DNA of 64,000 nt from Weissella muntiaci (lineage in GTDB: Bacteria > Bacillota > Bacilli > Lactobacillales > Lactobacillaceae): NCBI RefSeq assembly GCF_008107635.1, contig NZ_SDGZ01000004.1, positions 62,001 through 126,000 on the forward strand, written 5' to 3'. A program made the translations under genes and the position numbers. Within the stretch, counting starts at the first letter, position 1, and each line of letters starts with the position of its first letter. Positions 26,832 to 34,346 of the stretch are shown one piece after another. The notes beneath the pieces were generated by a model. It was not told the DNA's origin. It saw nothing but the letters and a program-made list of their open reading frames with translations, and searched no databases.

Positions 26832-27413
26832 ATGACAAGATGGCGATATACGATGTACGAACAAACATTCAATTTTGAGGAAAATGTTATATTCAATAAC
26901 CACGTTTCAGACTCACCAAAAGATTATGAGAAAGCTGTTGCAACTAAAGCGAAGCGGGAAATTGGTAGAGGTTCTAAGCATATTCAAACATACGAAAAAG
27001 CTTTGAAGAACCTTGAAGAGCATGATTTTGTGGCTAGGTGGACAACACCCAAGGACAACGTGCATTACTCTGTTATCACTGAAAAAGGATTGGGCTTTCG
27101 TGAAGATAATAAAGGCTTGGATATTTGGGCTTCCAATAAGTGGATAGGATTGCCGAAAGGATTTGGTGACTCTTTAACATTTATGCTGTTGAGTTCATGG
27201 CGCTATGACAGACACCTAAGGACGCAGCAACTAGAAGTACAACTAAATCTGGATCACTTAGTCCGGAGGTTTGGCAATGAGTGGAGCCCGACGGATATTG
27301 AAAAACGCATTAAATTCTTGAAAAAGAATGGCAACTTGAATGGGCAAATGCTAAGCGAATTAACATTCAGTCCAGAATTAGAAAACGGTTATGCCGTAAA
27401 TGAAATGAAGTAA
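26832..27413 (+). CDS. Phage protein of unknown function (193 aa)
   Basis: The first gene after the nested hairpin. The N-terminal half looks like a winged-helix reader (AKREIGRGSKHIQTYEKALKN, then YSVITEKGLGF), and the C-terminal half repeats a similar pattern (RRFGNEWSPTDIEKRIKFLK), so a DNA-binding or replication-initiation role is plausible but inferred. Start choice is uncertain: ATG 26832 has GGTGA seven bases upstream; an in-frame GTG at 26811 directly abuts AAGGGG. Confidence 0.6.
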   Translation: MTRWRYTMYEQTFNFEENVIFNNHVSDSPKDYEKAVATKAKREIGRGSKHIQTYEKALKNLEEHDFVARWTTPKDNVHYSVITEKGLGFREDNKGLDIWASNKWIGLPKGFGDSLTFMLLSSWRYDRHLRTQQLEVQLNLDHLVRRFGNEWSPTDIEKRIKFLKKNGNLNGQMLSELTFSPELENGYAVNEMK

Positions 27414-27453
27414 GCAACACTACTATAACAATACGTTAGGATAAAGGTAATTA

Positions 27454-27852
27454 ATGATGGCTAATATTGATTTAAATTTGAATAAGTTGGCAAAAGGTGC
27501 GTTGGCAGAAGATGTGAACATCGAGCTTGAAAAGATCGCAAAGAACTTGCTTGATCCGAACGCAAAGGATAATACATTCCGTGAATTGAACATCAAGGTG
27601 AAATTCAAGCCAGACGAGGACGGAACAATCGCAACTGTTACAGCCGTTAGCTCAAAGCTAGCACCTCGTGAAAATAAGGCGACCCGTGTGTTGGTTGGTG
27701 AAAACGGTGCAGGCAACGTTGAGATGCGGGAAATGTTGAGCGAAGTACCGGGTCAAACGATCATCGACCCAGTATCAGGACAGCTACTAACTGATACGGG
27801 CGAACCGGTGGACGGAGAGCCATCAGTTGCACCAGTTAAGAGCTACATGTAG
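27454..27852 (+). CDS. Phage protein of unknown function (132 aa)
   Basis: A soluble protein with acidic residues and a C-terminal PVSGQLLTDTGEP stretch. It precedes the DUF2303-like gene, an arrangement I associate with phages of Gram-positive hosts, but I do not recognise a characterised family. AAAGG lies before the ATG; the second codon is also ATG, so the start may be 27457. Confidence 0.6.
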   Translation: MMANIDLNLNKLAKGALAEDVNIELEKIAKNLLDPNAKDNTFRELNIKVKFKPDEDGTIATVTAVSSKLAPRENKATRVLVGENGAGNVEMREMLSEVPGQTIIDPVSGQLLTDTGEPVDGEPSVAPVKSYM

Positions 27853-27886
27853 TAATCACTTTTTAATTAATCGGAGGATAAGGACT

Positions 27887-28612
27887 ATGACTATGACTAA
27901 AGAAGCACTAGAATTTTTGAACAATCAATCAGTTACGGCAGCAGAGAAGGCAATCGTAAAAGTTGGTGAAGATACATTCGTGATTGAGGATGGACGAGTA
28001 CGCCGCTTCGAGCCAAACGATGCACCACAAAAGATTTCCGCGCATACACTAAGCGGAGTTGTTACGGCGATCAAGGATGGACTTTTGGAAGCAGCTGTTA
28101 AGTCTATTCAAGTTGTGAGTCCAACAAAGGTGCTTGTATTTGGTGAAGTTGATAAGTTTGGAAATCGACCAGAATTAGCAAGTGTTGAGGCAATCACACC
28201 AGAATTTCCATTTGAGCGTTACTTGGATCAAGAGAATTTCCAAATTAAGATGCGGGCCAACTTTATCGCAAACGAACATCGGAACATCCTAATCAAGTTT
28301 GCTGGTGATGTGACTGATACTAACGAGCAATCGTACTCAGATGATGGCATCACACAACGTGCAACTGTTAAGGATGGTGTGGCAAGTAAAGCTACGGCAG
28401 AAGTGCCATCACCAGCAGTGTTGAAGCCATATCGCACATTTAACGAAGTAGAACAACCAGAAAGCGAATTTATCTATCGCATCAAGAAGAGCGGCGGTGA
28501 CATTGTAATGGCATTGTTTGAAGCAGACGGCGGAGCTTGGGCTAATGAAGCAATGGCAAACGTTGCGGCATACCTTAAAGAAGCATTACCAGAAGTTCCA
28601 GTAATCGCTTAA
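27887..28612 (+). CDS. DUF2303-like (YfdQ-type) phage protein
   Basis: A 241-residue soluble protein. TLSGVVTAIKDGL, VFGEVDKFGNRPE, FPFERYLDQENF and the middle FAGDVTDTNEQSYSDDG resemble YfdQ/DUF2303 proteins carried by phages; the function of the family is unknown to me. CGGAGGATAAGG precedes ATG 27887, and the frame extends upstream without a ribosome site. Codon use matches the neighbouring early genes. Confidence 0.7.
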   Translation: MTMTKEALEFLNNQSVTAAEKAIVKVGEDTFVIEDGRVRRFEPNDAPQKISAHTLSGVVTAIKDGLLEAAVKSIQVVSPTKVLVFGEVDKFGNRPELASVEAITPEFPFERYLDQENFQIKMRANFIANEHRNILIKFAGDVTDTNEQSYSDDGITQRATVKDGVASKATAEVPSPAVLKPYRTFNEVEQPESEFIYRIKKSGGDIVMALFEADGGAWANEAMANVAAYLKEALPEVPVIA

Positions 28613-28653
28613 TTTATCAGCCAAGGGTGAAAAGACTGTGAGCCCGTTTTGAA

Positions 28654-29061
28654 ATGGAATTAATGAGGATTAGAGAACTCAGACGTAAGCGCAACATGAC
28701 GCTTCAAGACTTAGCATTTGAGGTTACTGATCGACTTAGTAAGGAAGTTTCATCAGTTTCCATGACATATTATGAAGCCGGTAAACGTGATCCTAAGTTG
28801 GAGACGTTGATGGCTATCGCTGATGTATTTGGAGTTACAACTGATTATTTATTAGGTAGGTCAAATATTGTGCACAGTAAGGATTTGAGTATGGAAATTA
28901 GAGTTGTACAACGTGGCAACGGCTATGTATTGATTAATGGCAAGAATGAGGTTTACACAGTTGTTGGTTCATGGCGTAAGACTAATCAAGATGGCGTGCT
29001 TACATTTTCAACACGCAAACAAGCTGACGGAACTAGAAAGCGATTGATGGCCAATGAGTGA
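28654..29061 (+). CDS. XRE-family regulator with C-terminal domain
   Basis: A 135-residue protein with an N-terminal XRE helix-turn-helix (MRIRELRRKRNMTLQDLA to TTDYLLGRS, residues 4-70) followed by an unrecognised 60-residue domain (VVQRGNGYVLINGKNEVYT). It is the second XRE protein of the lytic strand and starts the accessory block of small genes, so it may be a middle-gene regulator. No strong ribosome site is visible; ATG 28663 is an alternative start. Its stop overlaps the next gene by 8 bases. Confidence 0.75.
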   Translation: MELMRIRELRRKRNMTLQDLAFEVTDRLSKEVSSVSMTYYEAGKRDPKLETLMAIADVFGVTTDYLLGRSNIVHSKDLSMEIRVVQRGNGYVLINGKNEVYTVVGSWRKTNQDGVLTFSTRKQADGTRKRLMANE

Positions 29062-29299
29062 ACATGAATACATCAATCGCAAATCAGACGGTAAGTATTG
29101 GCGACAAGTATATGAGCCGAGCGGTAAACGAATAATGGCTTGGACGGATGAATTGAAGTTCGCATGGACTGGTACACCATCGGATAAACGAAGCTTTGTC
29201 AGAGAATTGTTTAAAGAAGAAGCATTGAGTATGGAAGATGCAAGGTACAACGGACTTGAAGAAGTTTACTTCGAGGATGTAGATCGGAAGGATTTTTAA
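29054..29299 (+). CDS. Small phage protein of unknown function (81 aa)
   Basis: An acidic soluble protein (YINRKSDGKYWRQVYEPSGKR, then charged). It overlaps the preceding gene by 8 bases and joins the next by a TAATG junction. No family recognised. Confidence 0.6.
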   Translation: MSEHEYINRKSDGKYWRQVYEPSGKRIMAWTDELKFAWTGTPSDKRSFVRELFKEEALSMEDARYNGLEEVYFEDVDRKDF

Positions 29300-29409
29300 T
29301 GTGGATGATGATGTTACCGATGATTTGGCTGATTGAAATAGTTTGGGTGACAATCGGCTATTGGCAACACGTTAGGCAGTGGAATAAAGGGCGGAGAAAT
29401 CATGAGTAA
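29299..29409 (+). CDS. Membrane peptide (36 aa)
   Basis: One hydrophobic helix (MMMLPMIWLIEIVWVTIGYW) followed by a basic tail (RQWNKGRRNHE), an inside-positive single-span peptide. It starts in a TAATG overlap and its stop overlaps the next start, so it sits in the coupled gene chain. Function unknown. Confidence 0.6.
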   Translation: MWMMMLPMIWLIEIVWVTIGYWQHVRQWNKGRRNHE

Positions 29410-29599
29410 AAGTATTCGAGCAATTCAGTTTGCTGATAACTATGTGATTGTGAATAAGGCTGGAGAATTTTACATGTCAAACGGTAAATTTATGCCATTA
29501 GGTCGTGGATCAGCGCTTTCTTTTGGAAATGTGGCGGAAGCAAACTCGACTGCTAGAAAGCTGGAGAAACAACTAAAAAAGGACAGGATTAAGTCATGA
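29402..29599 (+). CDS. Small phage protein (65 aa)
   Basis: A basic soluble protein with a short beta-rich N-terminus (AIQFADNYVIVNKAGEFYM) and a Lys-rich helical end. GGGCGGAG precedes the ATG, which overlaps the preceding stop. No family recognised. Confidence 0.6.
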   Translation: MSKSIRAIQFADNYVIVNKAGEFYMSNGKFMPLGRGSALSFGNVAEANSTARKLEKQLKKDRIKS

Positions 29600-29868
29600 A
29601 AGTTGTAAATAGCGAGACAGGCCAGGTATTTGAAGCCTGGAAGGTTGAAAAAATCGGCATTACGTTAGCTCCAGTATGGGTAAGAGAAGCAATTAGCCAC
29701 GGAGCAATGAGTATTCCAGCCAACAGGGGTTATTCAGAATACTTCACGGTTAAAGATGGTAAAACGATCGGCATTAACCTTGGAGATTATATTCTCAAAG
29801 GACCAAGGTTCTCTGTAATTCCGGTAAACAGACAAGAATTTAAAAAGACTTATAAAAAGGAAGATTGA
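29596..29868 (+). CDS. Small phage protein (90 aa)
   Basis: A soluble protein with WVREAISHGAMSIPANRGYSEYF in the middle; the layout suggests a small beta-rich protein. Starts in a 4-base overlap with the previous stop. No family recognised. Confidence 0.6.
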   Translation: MKVVNSETGQVFEAWKVEKIGITLAPVWVREAISHGAMSIPANRGYSEYFTVKDGKTIGINLGDYILKGPRFSVIPVNRQEFKKTYKKED

Positions 29869-29869
29869 T

Positions 29870-30307
29870 ATGAACACACTAACTAAAATTGCAGTACTAA
29901 CGCCACTAATGATTGGCGTAGCACATGTAGCGCCACACGTAACCCCTCATGTAACACCTCACGTAACGGTGGCACATACGACACCGCATGTTAATACGGT
30001 AAAAACAACACCGTCTAAGACGCCAACGCCTTCGCGTCCTAAGTCATCAAATACAACAAAACCCACTAATAGGAAAGTAAGCCGAGAAACGCATATCAGA
30101 AATTCAAATAACAATCTACTCAATTACATGATTTGGAATAGTTGGTTTAATACTGGATCCAAAGATAACGAATTGAGTATTAAAGATGCTAAAGGTAAAA
30201 AACATGTCGTGTCATTCAGTGATAAGCAATATAAAAAAATCAAGAGTAAGGATGATTTGATTTATAAGAATGGTCATGTTTACGAAGGACACAGTCGTAT
30301 TAACTAA
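29870..30307 (+). CDS. Probably exported protein with His-Pro-Thr repeats
   Basis: A 145-residue protein with a basic/hydrophobic N-terminus (LTKIAVLTPLMIGVAHVAP) that could be a signal or membrane anchor. It continues into HVTPH-type repeats (HVAPHVTPHVTPHV, then HTTPHV), a Thr/Pro/Ser/Lys-rich linker and a C-terminal domain ending KNGHVYEGHSRIN. The histidine pattern could bind divalent metals, and the rest looks like a wall-spanning spacer, but no function can be assigned. AAAGGAAG lies before the ATG. Confidence 0.65.
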   Translation: MNTLTKIAVLTPLMIGVAHVAPHVTPHVTPHVTVAHTTPHVNTVKTTPSKTPTPSRPKSSNTTKPTNRKVSRETHIRNSNNNLLNYMIWNSWFNTGSKDNELSIKDAKGKKHVVSFSDKQYKKIKSKDDLIYKNGHVYEGHSRIN

Positions 30308-30322
30308 AAAAGAGGTTAAATC

Positions 30323-30607
30323 ATGAAATTAGTAACTATGCGAGTTGATTTTAACATTGACGGATTGAAAAGTTATGTTGAATTTGAAATCAAGACAAAC
30401 CTTAGCAATGGCGACTTGCTAACTGGAGAGTGGTGGGAAGATTGGGATGTGGATCAGAAGTTTACTAAGAACTCTCATGATTTACGGTATGACGAAGGGC
30501 AAGATGCATTCTTAATTACTTATGACGGAGACAATATTGAGATTGACCCTGATGAGTTTGGCGACGAAGTAGATGCAATTTCAATTGTAAAAGAGGAGAT
30601 GGTCTAA
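30323..30607 (+). CDS. Small acidic phage protein (94 aa)
   Basis: A strongly acidic protein (GEWWEDWDVDQKF, IEIDPDEFGDEVDAIS), possibly a DNA mimic, but this is only a composition argument. AAGAGG precedes the ATG and the stop joins the next gene by TAATG. Confidence 0.6.
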   Translation: MKLVTMRVDFNIDGLKSYVEFEIKTNLSNGDLLTGEWWEDWDVDQKFTKNSHDLRYDEGQDAFLITYDGDNIEIDPDEFGDEVDAISIVKEEMV

Positions 30608-30882
30608 TGACATTTGACGAGTTTATAGCTGCGGTAGATACAGAGAACTTGGTAAAAAATGCTGCTGCTAAATCATATTTGGATGACTTAATAAAGCAAT
30701 TGCGTGAGACTTATGCACCGATTGTTGAAATGGAAGCGCCGCTTGCGGAACATATTTTTCAGATGATTGATAATCCTGCTGTGTTTGTAGCCCTATCCAC
30801 TAAAGAACGTCCGGTACTTAGTAACGAAACTGGCTTAGTATCTGCATATTTGCACCCAGAAACAATTAAGGTGGTTGAGTAA
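30607..30882 (+). CDS. Small phage protein (91 aa)
   Basis: A soluble, mostly helical, acidic protein. Coupled to both neighbours by TAATG overlaps. No family recognised. Confidence 0.6.
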   Translation: MTFDEFIAAVDTENLVKNAAAKSYLDDLIKQLRETYAPIVEMEAPLAEHIFQMIDNPAVFVALSTKERPVLSNETGLVSAYLHPETIKVVE

Positions 30883-31103
30883 TGGCAAAGTACAAAGTAC
30901 AAATTAACGATCCTGAAAGAGGCTTGAGCTGGGTAACTGATGAATTTAAAGATGATGACGGCGCATTAGTCGACGTTGGTTCAGCTGAATTTGAAATCGC
31001 CGCTACACTCTACGACAAATCAGATGCGGAGTATGTAGCTGAATTTCTACGTGATTACTTTACTGATATGGGTATTGATAAGCGAGTAGAGGTGGTTGAG
31101 TAA
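30882..31103 (+). CDS. Small acidic phage protein (73 aa)
   Basis: An acidic protein (EFKDDDGALVDVGSAEFEIAA) with a helical C-terminal half. TAATG junctions on both sides. No family recognised. Confidence 0.6.
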   Translation: MAKYKVQINDPERGLSWVTDEFKDDDGALVDVGSAEFEIAATLYDKSDAEYVAEFLRDYFTDMGIDKRVEVVE

Positions 31104-31261
31104 TGATGATAATTGGATTAATTGTTTCATGGACCGGGGCAATTCTAAGCGTGATTGCAGCATCAGTCTGAAGAACATGGGAAACAAAAAATATGATGAC
31201 GGTATCTATAATCGGTTTAGTAATGGCTGTTGTAGGTTTTGGGATGACGCTTTTTCTCTAG
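31103..31261 (+). pseudogene. Two-helix membrane peptide split by an in-frame TGA
   Basis: From the TAATG junction at 31103 the frame reads MMIIGLIVSWTGAILSVIAASV, hits TGA at 31169-31171, continues in the same frame with RTWETKN and then MMTVSIIGLVMAVVGFGMTL to TAG at 31259. Two hydrophobic helices joined by a basic loop are exactly what a 52-codon hairpin membrane protein would look like. Either this is a recent nonsense mutation, or two 22-residue peptides are made; the second has its own ATG at 31193 but no ribosome site. Confidence 0.5.
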
Positions 31262-31274
31262 GAGGTGGTAGAAG

Positions 31275-31409
31275 ATGACCACGACTAAACAGAAGCGAGA
31301 TATATCAGTTGATATGGTTATGTGTGAGATCAACAGGCAAAGTCAACAAGGCAAGAAAGTTAATGTCGGTGAATATATTTTTAGAGTTGCGAAGATGGAG
31401 GCGAAGTAA
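31275..31409 (+). CDS. Small basic phage protein (44 aa)
   Basis: GGAGGTGG lies before the ATG. The peptide is soluble and basic (MTTTKQKRDISVDMVMCEIN). The stop joins the next gene by TAATG. No family recognised. Confidence 0.55.
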   Translation: MTTTKQKRDISVDMVMCEINRQSQQGKKVNVGEYIFRVAKMEAK

Positions 31410-31702
31410 TGGAGATGCAAAAAGATTTCAATTTGAAAGAGTTTATTTTAGGATTGTTAATTTTTTTCGGTGATCCACTGGTAATCATGCTTATGTGGAA
31501 TTGGTTCATGACTAAGTTTGGATTGATTTCGGTTAGTTATTTCTTGGCGTTTGGATTTGCGATGTTTTTTAACTACATGATTATGAAACCAAGAGACGCT
31601 GATTATAAAGTCACGGACGTATATGAGCATCAAACGAAGGTATTAGCTTCAATGATTGTGACATTGGCACTTGCATTTGTTATCCACTTATTTGTGGGTT
31701 AG
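31409..31702 (+). CDS. Polytopic small membrane protein (97 aa)
   Basis: Three hydrophobic helices can be seen (FILGLLIFFGDPLVIMLMW; ISVSYFLAFGFAMFFNYMI; VLASMIVTLALAFVIHLFV) separated by short charged loops. It is encoded in the early/middle block, far from the lysis genes, so it is not an obvious holin. Function unknown; superinfection exclusion is one possibility. Confidence 0.65.
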   Translation: MEMQKDFNLKEFILGLLIFFGDPLVIMLMWNWFMTKFGLISVSYFLAFGFAMFFNYMIMKPRDADYKVTDVYEHQTKVLASMIVTLALAFVIHLFVG

Positions 31703-31712
31703 GAGTTAAGTA

Positions 31713-32015
31713 ATGGCAAATATTTATGACACAAAAGAGAAGGTTCAAGAATATTTACGAAAAAATCCAATGGAGAGAGGCTTTTATTGTAACAATAAAA
31801 ATACAGTGCGTTACTTGCATACTATTGGGCCAATGGGTAAAGAGTTGTTTGTTGGATATGTACCAAAGCAGGCAGCTATCAATAAGCTCATTAGTAAGTC
31901 TAAGAGTATGAGCGTAACTGCTGTAAATGTTAGAGATAGCGATATTTTCGATTGGTTTGTAAATGCTGAATTTTTAGGAGCCACTCCGGAAGAAGCGGGA
32001 TTAGTTAGGGGTTAA
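31713..32015 (+). CDS. Small phage protein (100 aa)
   Basis: A basic soluble protein (YCNNKNTVRYLHTIGPMGKE) with a C-terminal TPEEAGLVRG. AGGAGTTAAG precedes the ATG. No family recognised. Confidence 0.6.
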   Translation: MANIYDTKEKVQEYLRKNPMERGFYCNNKNTVRYLHTIGPMGKELFVGYVPKQAAINKLISKSKSMSVTAVNVRDSDIFDWFVNAEFLGATPEEAGLVRG

Positions 32016-32018
32016 GTA

Positions 32019-32423
32019 ATGGCACAACGAGAGATTAAGTTCAGAGCGTGGCTTGAATATTATCAAGAAAAAGGATTCATAGATGAATTCGACATAAATC
32101 AGGATGGCGTTGTATTCATAAATGTTTTCGGCGAAGAAGAAATGTACCCTGTCGACTCTAAGCGTGTGACTTTAGAGCAATACGCTGAAATGTACGGCGA
32201 GGAAGACATCAGCATTTATGATGGCGACGTTATTAAAGTTTGGGATAACGGTATTGGACAAGTCGTTTTTGAAAATGGTGTGTTCAAGGTTGATTTCAAA
32301 GATGGAAGAAAGTATCCACTGGAACTTTGGTGGCAAGATTTCATAAGTGGAAAAGCACCAGATAATCCGTACAAGGTATTAGGAAATATCCACGAGAACC
32401 CAGAATTGTTGGAGGCGGAGTAA
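32019..32423 (+). CDS. YopX-family phage protein
   Basis: A 134-residue YopX-like protein: the N-terminal REIKFRAWLEYYQEKG, the central ISIYDGDVIKVWDNGIG and the C-terminal YKVLGNIHENPELLE are the family landmarks. YopX proteins are common in phages of Gram-positive bacteria and have no established function. Coupled to the next gene through TAATG. Confidence 0.85.
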   Translation: MAQREIKFRAWLEYYQEKGFIDEFDINQDGVVFINVFGEEEMYPVDSKRVTLEQYAEMYGEEDISIYDGDVIKVWDNGIGQVVFENGVFKVDFKDGRKYPLELWWQDFISGKAPDNPYKVLGNIHENPELLEAE

Positions 32424-32791
32424 TGCGTAGAGAAGAATTATTAACTAAGCAAAATGAGTACATGAAGAAAGCTATTAATGATTATGCCTTAACGTTTGGT
32501 GGTGATGATGCTGAAGAGTTTACTCAAATCATTCAAGCAGTTGAAAACATGGAGCAGATCTTTGAAGCTAAAAATTCAGTTGATCATCCGTCACACTATA
32601 AGAAATTCAAGTTTGAAGCTATTGAAGTGATTGATGAAGTAGCTCCAGCATTTGGAACTAAGTTATCGTTCAGTATTGGAAATGCTTTGAAGTATATCTT
32701 GCGAGCACCATTCAAAGGAACAACTAGGCAAGACCTCGAAAAGGCTGCATGGTATTTGGAACACGCTATTGAATTATTGGGTGTGGAGTAA
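32423..32791 (+). CDS. DUF3310 protein
   Basis: A 122-residue protein. The C-terminal 70 residues fit DUF3310: VDHPSHYKKFKFEAIEVID, then NALKYILRAPFKGTTRQDLEKAAWYLEHAIE. The family is widespread in phages and is sometimes annotated as a nucleotide kinase, but no P-loop is present, so I treat the function as unknown. TAATG junctions on both sides. Confidence 0.82.
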   Translation: MRREELLTKQNEYMKKAINDYALTFGGDDAEEFTQIIQAVENMEQIFEAKNSVDHPSHYKKFKFEAIEVIDEVAPAFGTKLSFSIGNALKYILRAPFKGTTRQDLEKAAWYLEHAIELLGVE

Positions 32792-33027
32792 TGAAAATCA
32801 AACTAACACAGAAACAATTTGATGTTATCGAAGCTGCTAAGAAAACCAAAGTGCAAAAGACATTGAAGAATGGCAAGCATGAATACGTAGATGCTACTCA
32901 GTTAGAAGCACAGCGTGCATTAGCTAAGTTCTATATAAATAACCGGTTTGGTAGTGAAATTTTGCTGAGCGAGGTTATGGCGGTGTATGAAGGCAGAGCA
33001 GTAGCTGAGATTATGGAGGAAGGATAA
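32791..33027 (+). CDS. Small basic phage protein (78 aa)
   Basis: A Lys-rich soluble helical protein (MKIKLTQKQFDVIEAAKKTK). TAATG junctions with both neighbours. No family recognised. Confidence 0.6.
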   Translation: MKIKLTQKQFDVIEAAKKTKVQKTLKNGKHEYVDATQLEAQRALAKFYINNRFGSEILLSEVMAVYEGRAVAEIMEEG

Positions 33028-33746
33028 TGACTAAGAATAATTTTCTAACTCCAGAGAGTAGAATGGCAAGAGAAACACAACGATGGTTTGATAGAAAATT
33101 TAGAATTGCTTACAAACGACAGCAAATATTCAATGAAGAAGGCGCATCTAAAGAATTGGTTGATAAAGTTCAGAGCATTGTTAGTATGATGCCTGAAAAA
33201 TTTCAAGAAGTGCTTGAATTAAGATTCTTTAGAGGTTTTACTAACGCGCAGACAATGGAACAGCTTGATTATCCTGAATCATCGTATTATCGCCTGAAAA
33301 ATAATGCTTTGGTTGAGTTTGCAGAACTAACCAAGGGTACAGAGTTACTTAAAGTTGAAAGTGATGAAACTCTAACGATTAAAAGAGCTATCAAATTCTT
33401 CAATAATGACTTAGAACGTATTGAGAGTGTTGCAGGAACTAGGATGGGACGATCTACGGAATTCGATTCTGTGAAACATCATTCTAATGTAAACACTGCT
33501 GAAGAAATGGCAACTCAGAGGTTAGATGCAAATAACACGCTTGACTATGTTCAGAAAATGATCGGCAAACTAGCTGAACAAGAGCAAGGTATGATTAATA
33601 TGCGCTTTATGGAAGGTGCAACCTCGAAAGAAATATCAACAAATTTGAATTGCACTGAGGACGAGGTGCATCAAATAATGGACAGAGCTCTTCTAACGTT
33701 TGCTGAGATAACAAATGAGAAATTGCGCCTTGTTGTTGAAAAATAA
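33027..33746 (+). CDS. ArpU-like late regulator with duplicated sigma-4-like domain
   Basis: A 239-residue protein containing two similar segments. The first is VQSIVSMMPEKFQEVLELRF followed by FTNAQTMEQLDYPESSYYRL (about residues 48-90). The second is VQKMIGKLAEQEQGMINMRF followed by ATSKEISTNLNCTEDEVHQI (about 174-215). Each looks like a sigma region 4 helix-turn-helix, so the protein may activate phage late genes as ArpU-type proteins do. It is the last gene of the coupled middle chain. Confidence 0.7.
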   Translation: MTKNNFLTPESRMARETQRWFDRKFRIAYKRQQIFNEEGASKELVDKVQSIVSMMPEKFQEVLELRFFRGFTNAQTMEQLDYPESSYYRLKNNALVEFAELTKGTELLKVESDETLTIKRAIKFFNNDLERIESVAGTRMGRSTEFDSVKHHSNVNTAEEMATQRLDANNTLDYVQKMIGKLAEQEQGMINMRFMEGATSKEISTNLNCTEDEVHQIMDRALLTFAEITNEKLRLVVEK

Positions 33747-33818
33747 AAAAGCGCCAACCGAAGTCAGCGCCATGCGAATAAATAGGATAACTTTATTTTA
33801 TCATGGAGGGCGTAGGTT

Positions 33819-34226
33819 GTGGCTGACAAAGTAGATAAACTATTGCGAGGATACTTTAGGGGTGATTTAGATAAGCAGATTGAATTGCGTAAGAAGATGT
33901 TAGCTGCTCGCCATGATATTGATGAGAATATTGGTGGAGGTCGAGCACAGAACAAACAATCGAATGCGGTTGAATCAATGATGATCACTCATGAACTCGA
34001 CCCTGTAATAATTGCACTAGATCACAAGAAGTTTGTAATTAACACTTGGCTTGAAGGCTTAGATGAAGAACGAATTGATATGTTGCGATTGCATTATGGA
34101 GAACGTGAATCATGGACGTACATTGCTAATGAGCTACACGTTAGTGAGGTGACGCTCCATAAGTGGAAGAATGAGTTCAAAGATTCCGTGAATGCTTTTG
34201 CAGACTTGAAAAGGGTTAATTATTGA
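33819..34226 (+). CDS. DUF722/RinA-like late transcription activator
   Basis: A 135-residue protein with a predicted helix-turn-helix near the C-terminus (WTYIANELHVSEVTLHKWKNEF), preceded by a charged helical region (VINTWLEGLDEERIDMLRLHY). This matches DUF722-type activators of late transcription placed just before the packaging genes in phages of lactic acid bacteria. It starts with GTG behind GGAGGG. It follows a second candidate activator 73 bases upstream, and a terminator closes the unit. Confidence 0.75.
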   Translation: MADKVDKLLRGYFRGDLDKQIELRKKMLAARHDIDENIGGGRAQNKQSNAVESMMITHELDPVIIALDHKKFVINTWLEGLDEERIDMLRLHYGERESWTYIANELHVSEVTLHKWKNEFKDSVNAFADLKRVNY

Positions 34227-34288
34227 TTAAGTTTATATTTAGTTTCAGGGCTAAAAAATGGGTTAAATTTGTAGTATCGAATAATTAA

Positions 34289-34323
34289 AAAAGGAGCTGA
34301 TAGAAATATCGGCTCTTTTATTT
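34289..34323 (+). terminator. Terminator between regulator and methylase genes
   Basis: GAGC-t-GATA and TATC-g-GCTC form a stem with a GAAA loop, followed by TTTTATTTT. A near-copy closes the remnant sequence at 63886-63913. Confidence 0.85.
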
Positions 34324-34346
34324 TGCAATTATTTAGGGGGTGAGTT

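Noticed and set aside
29870-30010. Repeated CACCTCACGTAAC-like units considered as a CRISPR or tandem DNA repeat
   Set aside because: The units are short, uneven and code for HVTPH repeats within an open reading frame; no spacers are present. No CRISPR array is seen in the window.
31096-31278. A 60-codon frame starting with TTG at 31096
   Set aside because: It overlaps a hydrophobic two-helix frame that fits the TAATG gene chain better, and its product (MSNDDNWINCFMDRG) has no recognisable feature.
33746-33800. A terminator at GCGCCAACCG...AGCGCC after the ArpU-like gene
   Set aside because: Only four base pairs (GCGC/GCGC) can form and no T run follows directly.
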